A stretch of 64,000 nucleotides of DNA from Synanceia verrucosa (Eukaryota; Chordata; Actinopteri; Perciformes; Synanceiidae): positions 199,501 through 263,500 of the forward strand of contig CM056570.1 in NCBI GenBank assembly GCA_029721515.1, written 5' to 3'. Position 1 is the first letter of the stretch. The number at the start of each line of letters is the position of its first letter. The position numbers were made by a program, and so were the translations under genes. The notes beneath the pieces were generated by a model that did not search any database, was not told the origin of the DNA, and was given only the letters and a program-made list of their open reading frames with translations. Of the stretch, positions 45,001 to 60,000 are shown piece after piece.

Positions 45001-48000
45001 TGACCCACATTAGCACACTTAGTACACCATGACGCACATTAGCACACCATGACGCACATTAGTACACCATGACCCACATTAGCACACTTAGTACACCATG
45101 ACGCACATTAGTACACCATGACCCACATTAGTACACCATGACCCACATTAGCACACTTAGTACACCATGACGCACATTGGTACACCATGACGCACATTAG
45201 TACACCATGACCCACATTAGTACACCATGACCCACATTAGCACACTTAGTACACCATGACGCACATTAGTACACCATGACGCACATTAGTACACCATGAC
45301 CCACATTAGTACACCATGACGCACATTAGTACACCATGACCCACATTAGTACACCATGACGCACATTAGTACACCATGACCCACATTAGTACACCATGAG
45401 GCACATTAGTACACCATGACGCACATTAGTACACCATGACCCACATTAGCACACTTAGTACACCATGACGCACATTAGTACACCATGACGCACATTAGTA
45501 CACCATGACGCACATTAGCACACTTAGTACACCATGACGCACATTAGTACACCATGACGCACATTAGCACACCATGACCCACATTAGTACACCATGACCC
45601 ACATTAGTACACCATGACGCACATTAGCACACTTAGTACACCATGACGCACATTAGTACACCATGACGCACATTAGTACACCATGACCCACATTAGTACA
45701 CCATGACGCACATTAGTACACCATGACCCACATTAGTACACCATGACCCACATTAGTACACCATGACGCACATTAGTACACCATGACCCACATTAGCACA
45801 CTTAGTACACCATGACGCACATTAGTACACCATGACGCACATTAGTACACCATGACGCACATTAGCACACTTAGTACACCATGACGCACATTAGTACACC
45901 ATGACGCACATTAGCACACTTAGTACACCATGACGCACATTAGTACACCATGACCCACATTAGTACACCATGACGCACATTAGTACACCATGACGCACAT
46001 TAGCACACCATGACGCACATTAGTACACCATGACCCACATTAGCACACTTAGTACACCATGACGCACATTAGCACACCATGACGCACATTAGCACACCAT
46101 GACGCACATTAGTACACCATGACCCACATTAGCACACTTAGTACACCATGACGCACATTAGCACACCATGACGCACATTAGTACACCATGACCCACATTA
46201 GCACACTTAGTACACCATGACGCACATTAGTACACCATGACGCACATTAGTACCATGACGCACATTAGCACACCATGATGCACATTAGTACACCATGACC
46301 CACATTAGCACACTTAGTACACCATGACGCACATTAGCACACCATGACGCCATTAGCACACCATGACGCACATTAGTACACCATGACCCACATTAGCACA
46401 CTTAGTACACCATGACGCACATTAGCACACCATGACGCGCATTAGTACACCATGACCCACATTAGCACACTTAGTACACCATGACGCACATTAGTACACC
46501 ATGACGCACATTAGCACACCATGACGCACATTAGCACACTTAGTACACCATGACGCACATTAGCACACCATGACGCACATTAGTACACCATGACCCACAT
46601 TAGCACACTTAGTACACCATGACGCACATTAGTACACCATGACGCACATTAGTACACCATGACCCACATTAGCACACTTAGTACACCATGACGCACATTA
46701 GTACACCATGACGCACATTAGCACACCATGACGCACATTAGCACACCATGACGCACATTAGCACACTTAGTACACCATGACGCACATTAGTACACCATGA
46801 CGCACATTAGCACACCATGACGCACATTAGCACACTTAGTACACCATGACGCACATTAGCACACCATGATGCACATTAGCACACCATGACGCACATTAGC
46901 ACACCATGACGCACATTAGTACACCATGACCCACATTAGCACACTTAGTACACCATGACGCACATTAGTACACCATGACGCACATTAGTACACCATGATG
47001 CACATTAGCACACTTAGTACACCATGACGCACATTAGTACACCATGACGCACATTAGTACACCATGACGCACATTAGCACACCATGACGCACATCAGCAC
47101 ACCATGACGCACATTAGCACACCATGACGCACATTAGCACACCATGACGCACATTAGCACACTTAGTACACCATGACGCACATTAGTACACCATGACGCA
47201 CATTAGCACACTTAGTACACCATGATGCACATTAGCACACTTAGTACACCATGACGCACATTAGCACACTTAGCACACCATGACGCACATTAGCACACCA
47301 TGACGCACATTAGCACACCATGACGCACATTAGCACACTTAGTACACCATGACGCACATTAGCACACCATGACGCACATTAGCACACTTAGTACACCATG
47401 ACGCACATTAGCACACCATGACGCACATTAGCACACTTAGTACACCATGACGCACATTAGCACACCATGACGCACATTAGCACACCATGACGCACATTAG
47501 CACACCATGACGCACATTAGCACACCATCAGTGTTTCCCCTAGAATTTTTTTTGGGCCCGGTGGTACTCACCAAAAAAACCCTAAACAGACAGACGTGGG
47601 ATGGGGTATTGGTGCAGCTGGATAAAGTCAGGTTGCACAGCAAGTAGTCTGCAATTATTATATTTGCATTCAAATTGTTCAATGAGAGTTTATTCAAGAT
47701 CACATTTAAAACCACCCACCACAGCCTCATGTTCAACTCTTTACACTGGCTCAAAGGCTGTTGTGACAGTGTGACCACACAAAACACTGCTCCGCATGTA
47801 TTTTTCACATCAACCCGCATTAAATATGACACCGATCTTTCACAGGAAACTACAGCACGGCAGTGCGCTGGAAAGCTGTGAGAGGATCGGACCCCGACTC
47901 GCATTGCGCTGCACAGAGGCGCTCCTGGTGTAAATGATTATAGATTTATGAATGAATTGATAGGTGGCTTATTTTGGCTTTTTTTTTTTTTTTTTTTTTT

Positions 48001-51000
48001 TTTTGACCTGCCGGCAGGCCTGTACATTGGTAGGGGAAACACTGACCATGATGCGCATCAATACACCATGAAGTACATTCGTACACCATAATATACATTG
48101 GTACAGAGCAGTCACCTCCTCTGTTGGAGTCGCTCCTCCTCAGGAACCTTAAAGAGGAACTTCCTCTTGCTGCGAGTTCGAACCATCAACTTCCTGCTCT
48201 GGTCAGATGTCTCTGGGATGGTGAGGTCTCCCTCTGAGGACAGACAGGTGGAGACAGCTAAGCTTCAGGCTGGTTAAGGTAAACCTCAGGTAAGCTGTAG
48301 TTTCAGCATCCAGGTGAGTCTGCTTGTTACCTGATGAGGTGTTGCTGAAGTAAATGAGACGAGGAGTTTCTGAGCTCAGCAGGTTCAGAGTCCCTTCAAC
48401 ATTCAGAGGTCTGATCTGAGGACAGAGACACAGCTATGATTGACTGTTTCTGAGCAGTGACTGTAAGCTGAGCTGTGACTGGTTACCTTGCGGAGGGAGA
48501 TGGTCTGGACCCACTCCATGGTGTGGATATCGAAGACGTCCAGGCCATATTCACTGTAGACGGTCAGGTGGGACGAGTTGGAGCCTGGAGAGAGAGAGAG
48601 GTGTCATACAGCTGCACAATAAATCCATATTTTATGGCCTACTCAACATGTTTGTCAAAATATAATTTTAAGCTATAATATATAACTGTTTAATCAATCG
48701 TCACATCTACTATACTAGCACCAGTACAATAACATACTGCATGCCAGCGGCGTTGCAGGCCACATCATCTCCTGGGTCCTGGACCGACGGCCCTGTCCGT
48801 CCACATAGATACCGATCTGGCTGAAACAAAGCAACAGCTCGGTGGAGCCCACCTCCAGGGCGTGCAGGGCATCCAGAGGCTGCTGGGCCAGGAAGGCCAG
48901 CGACGGGTCGGCCGGGCTCACCAGGCTGATGGGGGACGACTCCCCCTGCAGGGCCAGCAGAGCGAAGCCTGAAGGATACCCGACGCACAGCCGCTCCCTC
49001 ACCATGCCCAGCCACTGCACCACGCCTGGAGCCTGCACCTCCCACAACTTCCTGTGGTGGGGCTTCGTTCGAGTGATCTCGTAGCACAGAACCTGGAGGA
49101 TCAGAACCAGAACATGAGAACGGGGACAGAATCAGGACCAGACAGGGGCGGTGGCTTTCTGACCTGCCGTTTGACGGCCGCCAGCAGGCAGGCGGGGCCT
49201 CCAGGTCGGAGAACCCCCGTGGTCAGAGCCTGGCAGCCTTTGGTCTCTGTCAGCTTGATGTCAAAGGAGGACTCTGCGCCTTCAAGCGCCCCCCAGTGGT
49301 GAAGGTGGACATGACGGTTCCGACCGCAGAGCAGAGCGATGATCTTCTCCCTTGGGATCAACTCGATCTGATGAACCTTCTTACTGTCTGCTGCTCGCAC
49401 GATCACTGCACAGAGACAGAGGGTCAGCCTCCTACCAGTACTAGATCTGGATCTGAGACTACCTGTCCCTCAGTTCGTCTCACCGTCTCTGGTGACCTCC
49501 ACCACAAACAGTCCATCTTCGGTTCCCAGGGCGATCCTCTCCCGATCTGCAGAGAGAAAACAATAAGTATAACAGATAATATGACTTAGAGGGTACGAAG
49601 AATTCACCTGAACTAGGTCTCTCCAAACCAGCAAAACTTAAACCTTCTTAAAAAGATGACAGTAAAAGTGAAGCATGGAGAGGAGAACCAGAGCGTCCTG
49701 GTCTCCAGTACTGACCTAGCACAGCAGCAGACAGTGTGGTTTTGATGATGGGCAGAGAGGCATCATAGGCCTCGTGCAGGACATGGACCTGCTGGCTCCT
49801 CAGCAGATTCTTGGTCAGGATGCTCTGTAGACCCTCCAGGATCCTGACCCACTTCCTCTTCTCCACCTCGCTCTCCGCCAGCACCAGCAGGGACACAGAA
49901 GACAGCTGTGAGATCAGCTGAGAGGACGTCACCTGATCACAGCAAAGACAACAGTGAGGGTCACTGGAGGTCAGAGAGGGATCAGAGGTCAGGCAGAAAG
50001 GGGTCAGAGGTCAGGCAGGGTCTCCTACCCTGAAGATGCAGGGGATGTCCTTCCTGGTGGCGTGGATTACATCTGATGCCAAAACAGAGCTGACGGCGAA
50101 CTCCTCCTCTCTGTGACCAGAAATGTGTGGAGTCCTTCAGTAACACCAGTAACTTACTAACCCTTATTACTATATGCACACTACATGCTGCGGAGACAGG
50201 CTGCAGGACAGGAAGTGTGTGCTGTAAAACAAACTAGCTGACCATTCTAGCACAACGTTGATACCGTAACTTCTCATCAGGAGGCATCCAGTCTACACAG
50301 ACCATCAGCAGAGTAGATACGATGCTAACGTTAATGTTAGCCATTCAAACAAAGCTGATGTCAAGCTTCCCACTGACACAACAAGTTTCTGAATCTCACA
50401 TTTTTCTGTTATAATAAAATAAATAAATAATAAATTTCATGAAGATATGTGTGCCCACATACAGTATTTTTGTCTTGATGTAAATGCATATACAGGTGAT
50501 TAGACCACTCTTGTTTTCTTCAGTTTCTTGTTCATTTTAATGCCTGGTACCACTAAATCAAAAAGAGCAAAAAACAGTCAACTAGACTGAACTGATAGAA
50601 ATGAAGAAGCCTCTTGGATGAGAGGTAAAATGTATTCAACCAACCTCAAGCAAGTCCAGTGGACTCTTTTTAATTCATGTTGGCCTGGTTTCTTCTTGGA
50701 AATCTTCAGTTTTTTTCCTACCTGTCTCTAACTTGTCAGAGCCAAGATAGCTACCTTTGTGGCTTCACCTTATTCTTTAGTTTCAGTCATTATGTGAGAG
50801 CTGACAACTTCTGAGTTGTGCTACAGCTTGAATGTTAGCAGGAAGCCACTCCAACACAACGCTAACATTAGCCTCTCAGTGCTCACCTCACAGTCATGCT
50901 AACATTAATATGGTTTCTATGCATAACGCCCCAGCTAATTCCATTAGTTAAGTGAAGCTTAAGTGTTGCTATTATAATGCAAACCATAGCTACAGGATGA

Positions 51001-54000
51001 AGCACTCCTTTTTGTGGAGTGGTAATTTTTTTCCATTTACTTGATTAATTGATGGATTAATCTGTAGAACATATCACAGGACTCATGATGACAGCTACCT
51101 GAGATCCAACACCAGACTGGCCACCACCCCCGGTTGGGTGGACTTCCCCTCTGGGACGTCGTAGAGGAACAGCTTACAGTCGGAGACCAGGGCGAAGGCT
51201 CGCTGCCAGCCCTTCTTCACCCCACTGGGCTTTGGGATCTGACAAGAAGACAGCAACACCTGAGTCTACTGGACCACCCCGTGACACCATCACACCTGGT
51301 GACATCATCACTCACCCTGACATAGCCCTTGTAGGCGGTGCCGATGCCTCTCTGGACGTCGATGCCCTGCGGCCTCTTGGCGTGCTCTGCCGGGATTGGA
51401 CAGACCAGGGGGGCGTGGTCTTTACAGGAAACGTGGCAGATGAAGGAGCACACTGAGGAGACGGGAAACTCTTTCAGTTTGATGACATCAGGGTTTTCAA
51501 CTATTTATTATTCTCAATGTGTCCTAATGATTAATGTTTCCTCTCCACGAGGCTATACCTGACAGACAGCAGCAGTCTGTAGACTTGTGACCTGAAAGAC
51601 AGACTGACCTCTAACCCTCTAAAGAACAGACTGACCTTCGCAGGCGTATCCCTGCCTGATGAGGCCCACCATCAGCGAGGTGCAGTGGGTGCACTGCGTC
51701 GGGCTGGAGAAGGTCTTGATGCTCAGCTGGTGAGCTTTGGGCTGTGGACAGAAGACACAAACAACGACGCTAACAGAGAGGCAACACCACCAGAAACAAG
51801 CCAGGTTATCACTTTGTTTAACAGGACACTCCTTCCCACCCCCCACAGGTAACATGCCTTTGGTATGGTCAGTGCTGAGCTCTGGTAGGACGGGGAGGGG
51901 CTTGCTGGGACTGATGCCGTTTTGACTTCCTGTTGACACAAAGGGGACAAGGCTCAGGACAGGTACGGGACCAGAACCAGTTCAGGTGAGGAATCACAAA
52001 CCTGACTAACCTCCAGCTCCGAGGAGGGCGTGGTCTCCGATTTCAGGGGGGGGGAGTCAATGTCTGTGGTCTGCATGTCCGAGAGAAGAAACATGTCGAT
52101 CACAGAGCAGAATATCACAAAGGTAACATGCTCTTCATGTGAAGGAGCTGCATTGTTGGCGAGTTCATTCATTCAGACCCTGTAGGTGTCTTCACTGAGG
52201 AAGTCCATGAGGCATGGATGAAAGTTCAGGGTTAGCTAACAAGCTAATATTTCACCACATATAGCAACAACAAGCTAACGGTCAATAATGTCCCATTAGA
52301 CAACAGACAGATAATCAGCAGATCAGAGAACACTGAGGTCACTGAGGTTAAAGGTTGCTTCACTAGACGTCACACGGCTACAACTAGCAGCCTGCTATTA
52401 GCACAGAGCCAGCAGCTACAACTGAGGATATAGACCTGACAGCTAGCCACCCGTGAAGATTCTGGGTAATGTGGCGGATACCACAGAGGGCACAGAGACA
52501 GGACAGGTGACTCACTCTGAAGGTGAGGTCAGGAGCTAGAGGAGACGTGTTGAAATATTCAAAGATGGAGTCCTGGAAGTCTGGAAGTTTCAGACCTGTG
52601 AAGAGAGCCCGAAGTGGACACATGATGACATCTTTCAGCGTCTCCATCTTGTCTGAAATTAACTGGAGAACATGAGTCTACTGGGCAGCTGAACCAGTTT
52701 TACCTCAAGGAACAGGTCCAGGTGGACCACCAGAGGATGATGAACTGAACTGTCTCACCTTTGTCAGAGCGGAAGCGACTATCCTCCATCTCTTTCTTCA
52801 GACTCTCCACCTGCTCCCCCATCTCCCGACTCCTCTCCTCTGACTCCTTCAGCTTACTGTAGAGACACAGGCAGACAGGTGAGGGGGGCAGGCAGACAGG
52901 TGAGGGGGAGACAGACAGACAGACATACAGGTGTGACCTCTCACCTCTCCAGGTGGATGTTAGCAGCTTTGACCCGGCGCAGCTCTTCCTGGACCAGCTG
53001 CTTGGCTCTGATCTCAGCGTCCAGAGCCGACTGGAGCTCCAGACGAGCTGACATGTCCAGCTTCTGACTGCGCCGCACCTTCCACAGGGGGTCCTGGGCA
53101 GGGAGTACAGGTACAGGTAACCATGGCAACAACAGACACACCTGAAGAGATTAGTAAAATAACCAGGTAACCATTTTGATGAGGTCACATCACAGGTGTT
53201 TTCAGACACCTGAGAGTGTTCACCTGATTGCCAGTAACAGATGGTGTGGTCAGCCAATCAGATTAGCACATGAATAGTCAAGCCATTAGGGGCGTGGCCA
53301 CTCCTGACTCAGGTACAAGATGTAACGCTGTACTACTGACATCTGTACTCCTGACACTAGCAGTACTAACGCTAGTACTACTAACACTAGCAGTAATAAC
53401 ACTGGTAGTAGCGACAGTAGCACTACTGACACTAACAGTACTAACAGATGAACAGGAGCATAATTTAGAAGAAGAACCAGGAAAACAACTTTATTGATCA
53501 TGAACACATCATCATCATCATAATAATAATAATAATAATAGGGGCGGCACGGTGGTGTAGTGCTGAGCACCGTTGCCTCACAGTAAGATCGGCTTCCTCC
53601 CACCATCCAAAAACATGCATAACTGGTTAATTTAAATTGACCGTAGGTGTGAATGTGAGTGTGAGTGGTTGTCTGTCTCTGTGTGTCCTGTGATGAACTG
53701 GACACTTGTCCAGGGTGTACCCTGTCTTTCACCCTAAGACAGCTGGGATAGACTCCAGCCCCCCTGACCCTATGAGAGGATAAGAGGGAGACGATGGATG
53801 GATGGATAATAATAATAATAACAATAATATATATATAAACCCATCAGGGAGCAGAGGGCTGCAGGAGGTTCAGTGTCTCACTTGGAGTCAGTAGGAAGTG
53901 GGGATTGAACCCATGACCCTGAGACTTAAAGGAGACCACTCTACCACTGAGCGTGACTGGTGAATGTCAATGGTATGTTACCAGAGGTCTTGTTCCCAGA

Positions 54001-57000
54001 CTGGAACTCCGCAGTGTTTCCAGCTCCTCAGTCATCTTGGTAGCCAGAGCCTGAAGATAGCCTCGTGCATCCTTCTCATCGCTCACCCTGAACACAGACA
54101 TTTTTATAATCAAAGCAGCCACTGCTGGTGGGACTCCCCTGGCCCCCTAGCTAGACCTGGTACAGGACTCCCCTGTCACCCTAGCTAGACCTGGTCCAGG
54201 ACTCACCACTGGATGATCTCTGCTATCTGAGCCTCCCAGTGAGCCACACTCTCCTTCTTGGTGGTCAGGTCCTGAAGGTCGTCCTCCAGCTGCCGGTTCT
54301 GAGCCGTCAAGGTGTCCACAAAGGAGCAGAGCTGAGAGAGAGGAACCATCAGAACTGAGTACTACTGAGGACAACAGAGGAGTACCAAGCAGTACTAAGG
54401 ACTACTGAGAAGTGCTGAGCAGTACTAAGGAGAACTATAGAGTACTAAAAAGTAGTGACTACTATTGAGCAGTATTGAGATTGACTGTCTACTACTAGGA
54501 TCACATGACCATGTATACAAATACATGATGTGTGTTTAAAGGACTAGTGGTTCAGGACGTTGTCACCTTGTCAGTTTCAGCCGTCAGTTTCCTGTTTTCT
54601 TCCGTCAGCAGGTTCTTCTCTCGTTCTGATTTCTCCTTTAGAGCTGAAAAAGCTTCATCCATCTCTGTTTGTCTGCAGGGACAAAACAAAACCTGGTTCA
54701 GACTCTGCTGAGACTCTGGCCCCCTCTAGCTCACCCTGGTCCAGGACTCACCTGTCCCTCTTGGCCTTGTCCAGCTTGTCCCTGAGCTGCAGCAGCTCCT
54801 TGTTAGCGGCTAGCTGGGCCCCCTCAGACTCATGGAGGTCTTTGTGGAGGTTCTTGATCTCGGAGGAGTGTGCCGAGTCTCTCCTAAGCAGCTCCTCCTC
54901 ATAGAACAGGACCTTCTTATCGAGCTCCGCCTTTAGACGGGAGAGCTCCTGCTGAGACTCTGGCCCCCCAGCTCCGGCTCCCTGACCCTGCTGAGACTGA
55001 GACCAGAACCACAAGGGCTTTCAGACTCAGTCCCCACTAATATAGCAGTATCACCGTGAGTGTATGTCCTCTGACCTTCAGGCTCTGCAGCTCTGTCTCC
55101 AGCTGTTTGGAGTAAACCTCGCTGTGCTCCCTCAGCTTCCTCTCCTTCGTTGCCTCTGCCTTTGCATCGTCCAGCTGAGCCTCCAGCTGAAGGATACATA
55201 CAGAGACTTTATTCTGAAGGTCTCCCCTTCCTTCCTGTCAGTTCTCTCTCTCATCACTGTTGATACTTAACCTAACAAGTGAAACATCACTTTTCTTCTT
55301 GGATATAAAATAGTTTTTAAATGACCAGCTTTTCTCTGAAGCTTCCTACCACAGCTGCCATCGGGAGTTGACACTGAGATGTGATTAGTGATAGATCAAA
55401 AATAGAAGGACATTGAAAATATGTATTATAATATTTCTTAATAAGCAGAGTCTCTCACCTCCTTGCGGGTTTTCTCCATCTTGCGGTTCTCTTGTCTCAT
55501 GGCGTCCATCTTCTGCAGAAGGGCATCCATCTCCTCCTCTTTGTCCCGGAGCTGCCGGGACAGGCGTTGTTTGGAGGACCGGAGGTCGCCCATCCTCTCC
55601 GACAGGTCTGAGAACTCCTGCAGGGCCAGCTTCCTCTGGGAGTGGGCCTCCTTCATCTCCTTGGTCTGACTCCTCAGGCGCTCCAGAGAGTCCGCCAGCT
55701 GCTGCTCAGAGGAGACCAGATGGGACTCAGTGGACAGGTAACACAGAGAGCACGCCAAGACAGTGCCAGGTGAGTCTCAATAGACCTGATGCTATAAGGC
55801 CTGAAGATACCTAAACCTGATCCTCACAGTCCTGTTTCTCATAGACCTGAGAGTAGGCCTGGGTATCGTTCAAAATTTTGAAATAATGACAAATTCCTTT
55901 GTTTCAGTAGCGTTTTTTTATACCTCAGTAAGTTATTTTTTAATGTAATTTAGGTTTTACTGTTTATTACTGTCAGCTCAATAGGTTATTTTTGTGTAAG
56001 TTGGTCTTTATCACGGTAAACATACTTGACAATGATCTGATGACGATCGACATTCTGCTACCAGTTCCTCTTTAGGACCCTGGGGAGTCAGAGTTTGCCT
56101 TATGGTATGTTCACTGGAAGTCAGAAATTGGAGCTCGGGTCATCTCAAAGTTTAGTGCTCCCAGCTCTTCCAGCCTTATAGACGTAGAACAAAACATATA
56201 GCTGCTGTTTATGTCAGTAGCATGAATTCTATATGTCTGGTCGGTGAGATTAATCTGACTTTTTGAGCTCCAACTTAACAGGATGTTCTGATATAAATTC
56301 TGACTTGGAGCTTGGAAATTCCAACATGCGCACACACCTGAACGCACCACAAACACCAGGCTCTCAGTGCTGCTGTAATGACATTAATTCTCTGTTTTAC
56401 CGGCATTTGTCTCCTCATGCTGGAAAGTGGGGGGATGGATCAGTGTCTCTATGAATTTTAAGGGGACATGTCGCCCCATCCACAGAGACATCTGAGAGCA
56501 TGGCTCACAGACATTTGGGTATTGGAATTTGGCAACGAAAAATGATTCATTTTTAGGATCAGAGCTTTTTGGTTGGTGCTACAAAAGTATTGAAGTTTAG
56601 TACCCAGCCCTAGAGAGGACATTATCGGTGGACTACCTTGTGGACCTTGTCCTTCTCCTGTCTCTCGGTCTTCAACTACTTAGACCTGATTCACACAGAC
56701 CTGATCCCAAGAGACCCGGGAAGAGCGCAACTACTGAACGCACTGAGAGGACAGTATCAGAGAGGTGGACTACCTTGTGGACCTCATCCTTCTCCTGTCT
56801 CAGTGTCTTCACTTGTCTCTCCAGGGTCTTCAGCTTGGAAGCGGAGCTCTCGTAGTCCTGTCTGAGTGTGACCGCCTCCTCCAGCTGGTGCTCCAGTCTA
56901 TCAGAGTCTATCGCAGATGAGGGGTAGGATTCAGTGGCAGGCAGAGAACACAAAGACCAGCAGTCCTGTTATGGTTACTAGAACAGTTTCCACTCTGACC

Positions 57001-60000
57001 TGCCAGCTTCTTCTTCAGTCGCTCGATCTCCTCGTTCAGTTTCTTGATCTCTCTGTCTCGAGTCAGAGTTCCTCCTCGAGCCGGAGCCTGCAGGGCCTGA
57101 GTGGACTCTACAGGTCAGGAGTAGAGCAGTGCGACATGAACAAAAGTTTACATCTTGATATAGCTAATTTTAGATTCCGATTGTACCCTCAACAACAAAA
57201 GAAACAAAAAAGAAAAGTTTTATAAAGTGAATTCTAGTTGTTGCTGTTTATCTCAGCAGCAATGTGAAAATGCTTGTTTGGACAAAAGGTTGAGCATGAA
57301 TGGTAACATGTGCCAGAAATGCAATAAGTGCATGTTGTGATGCCGTATTCCAATGGCCAGATTAATGGAGGTGTGGTCGACCCAGACGACTAGAGCACTG
57401 CCGTATGAAAATGAGATCGGCACTTTTGTTTGTCTACCCAACCTGCAAATGGGATTTTTTTTTTTCTCTAAGTGCTTTTGGAATAATGCCGCGACTGACA
57501 CAAATCCAATGTGAACGTACTATTAGAATGCTGAGTGCCGGCATGAGTGTGCCAGATGCTGCAAGGACAATGAACGTTCGTGATTCAAAAATTAGTCATC
57601 TCAGAACCAGAGTCCATGCCACGAACAGCACTTCCGATCGTCCACGCAGCGGCAGACCACGTGACGACCAACATTCAGGATTGCCATATCCGTCTTCGCC
57701 ATCTCACTTACACTTACCGCCACCGTTACTGCTGCTGAGACACCTGGACGTCACCAACCCCGTATCATTGCTAAAACAGTGCGCAGGCAGCTCCGAGAGG
57801 CTGACCTACACGTATGCAGGCCATACTTTAGTCTACCGTTAACTCTAATACGTCGCTGCTCTGAATGGGGTAATGTCCATCGTTACTGGACACATCACCA
57901 ATGGTCGGATGTTCCGTTTTCAGACGAGTCACGGTTCTGTTCCTTTTATAGGTAGTTTGGAACCGCTAAAAAAAAAAAAACAAACTTACATTCTTCTGCT
58001 GCTGAGTATATATAGTATTGCTGGGCAATATGGCTAAAAACTGTGAAATGATATAGTGTTTCATATCAGTCAATATCGATTATTATTGATTTTTTTTCAT
58101 GACCTATTTAAAAAAAGAAAAAAAAAAAAGGACATGGGAAAAAAAATCTTACATTAAACCCTTTTATTGTAAACTTAACCTTCTTGAGGTATCAATCTGT
58201 ACAAACAGGGAAAAGAAATGTTATGACAAACATGAAAAACACTCAAATGTACGCTTAAATCTTAATGAAATTAAAATTACAATGGATACTTAATCATCTC
58301 TTCATATTAAGCTGCAAAAATAAACATTAAAGAAATGCTTAACAAAAGGTGCACAAATGTTTTAACATCTGTGAGACTACGGTGGTCTGCCTAAGAGCCT
58401 CAGAGCTGTTTCAGTGATCACTGTAAACACTAGAAAACAACGAGCGGCTCATTTTTTAACCAGGAATTAACGAGAGGCGGCTGACTGGACAGCAGTGCGG
58501 CAGTCAGACACGCCTGTAGTGTGAATGCCTCAAAACTGTGACGGGGGAAGAGTCAACGTAGTCTGAACACCACAGCAAGTCAGGTCGGACTTACCTGCAA
58601 GCTGAACTTTACTTTTTTTGTCCACAGTTTTATCGCTCTCTGCTGCACTCATTTCCTTTGCTCACTGCACACCGCATTTGGTGCTGAGCTGGTTCAACCG
58701 AAACTGAAACTGTCACGTGTTTGCTGACAGCGAATCGCTGTAGGGTCGCATGTTACTACCAGGGAACGAGTGAGTTTGTTCATGCAACCAACCTTGCTTC
58801 TTTTGCATGTGATTGAATAAACCACTTGTCCGTCATCTTTAATGACGTGCTACTTCAACCACTCACATTAAAACCAACGCATGACGCTGATGAGAGCGAC
58901 GCAGGGAAAACCAAACAGAACAGCCAACATCCACGTCACATCTATGGAAATCCTGCCCGGTGATCCTGGCTCAGTCATTTTTTGCTCCCTTGAAGTCCTT
59001 CCCATCAGGTGCGAGTTCAGATGTGTGGAGCTAGGCGGAACAACATCCAGCTGGCGAGAGTCAGATTAGTTTCTTGCAGTGAAGTTCTGTGAAATTATCG
59101 ACCGTTATAGCGAGTGTATTTTTTATTGATATTGATGACGTGTCTATCGCGATATATATAGCTATCATTTTATCACCCATCCCTAATATACAGACAATAT
59201 GTATTTTTTTTCCTGATGTCACGTTACTAGTTATATTCTCTTCTCCTCTATGCTTCTTTACCTCTTTCCTCTCTAGCAACCTGTGCTGTAAACCAGTCCT
59301 TGCTGATGACATGAAAGTGCTAATGTGACTAAAGCAGACTAAAGCAGTATTTTAGTAGGGTTATAGCCTATGATACATATACTATATTGACATGGCACAG
59401 CTCTAGAAAGCAGCACTTCTCACCCTGCAGTTTGCGGTTCAACTCCTGCTTCTCCTGCTCCAGACGGCGGATCCTCCTCTCGAACGCCTCCACTTCCTGT
59501 CCTCCTCCCTCCACTTCCTGTCCTCCCTGCTGGCGTAGACCTGTCCGGCTCACTGAGCTGCAGTCAGCGAAGCAGCTGTCGGTGGTGTAGGTAAAGCCAA
59601 CGAAGGGGAGGTGCTGACCAGTGAAACCAGTGTGAGACACTGGAGGACTGATGTCCTGCAGGGACAAGACCAGAGTCAGGACCTGGACCTAAGGCACTAC
59701 AGAGTCTGAAGGACCAGAGTCAGGACCTGGACCTGAGGCACTACAGAGTCTGAAGGACCAGAGTCAGGACCTGGACCTAAGGCACTACAGAGTCTGAAGG
59801 ACCAGAGTCAGGACCTGGACCTGAGGCACTACAGAGTCTGAAGGACCAGAGTCAGGACCTGGACCTAAGGCACTACAGAGTCTGAAGGACCAGAGTCAGG
59901 ACCTGGACCTGAGGCACTACAGAGTCTGAAGGACCAGAGTCAGGACCTGGACCTGAGGCACTACAGAGTCTGAAGGACCAGAGTCAGGACCTGGACCTGA

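Noticed and set aside
53286..53732. Minus-strand 148-codon frame with LVLLVSVVLLSLLPVLLLL
   Set aside because: Arises from ACTAGTA-type and ATA microsatellites plus the SINE; not a membrane protein gene.
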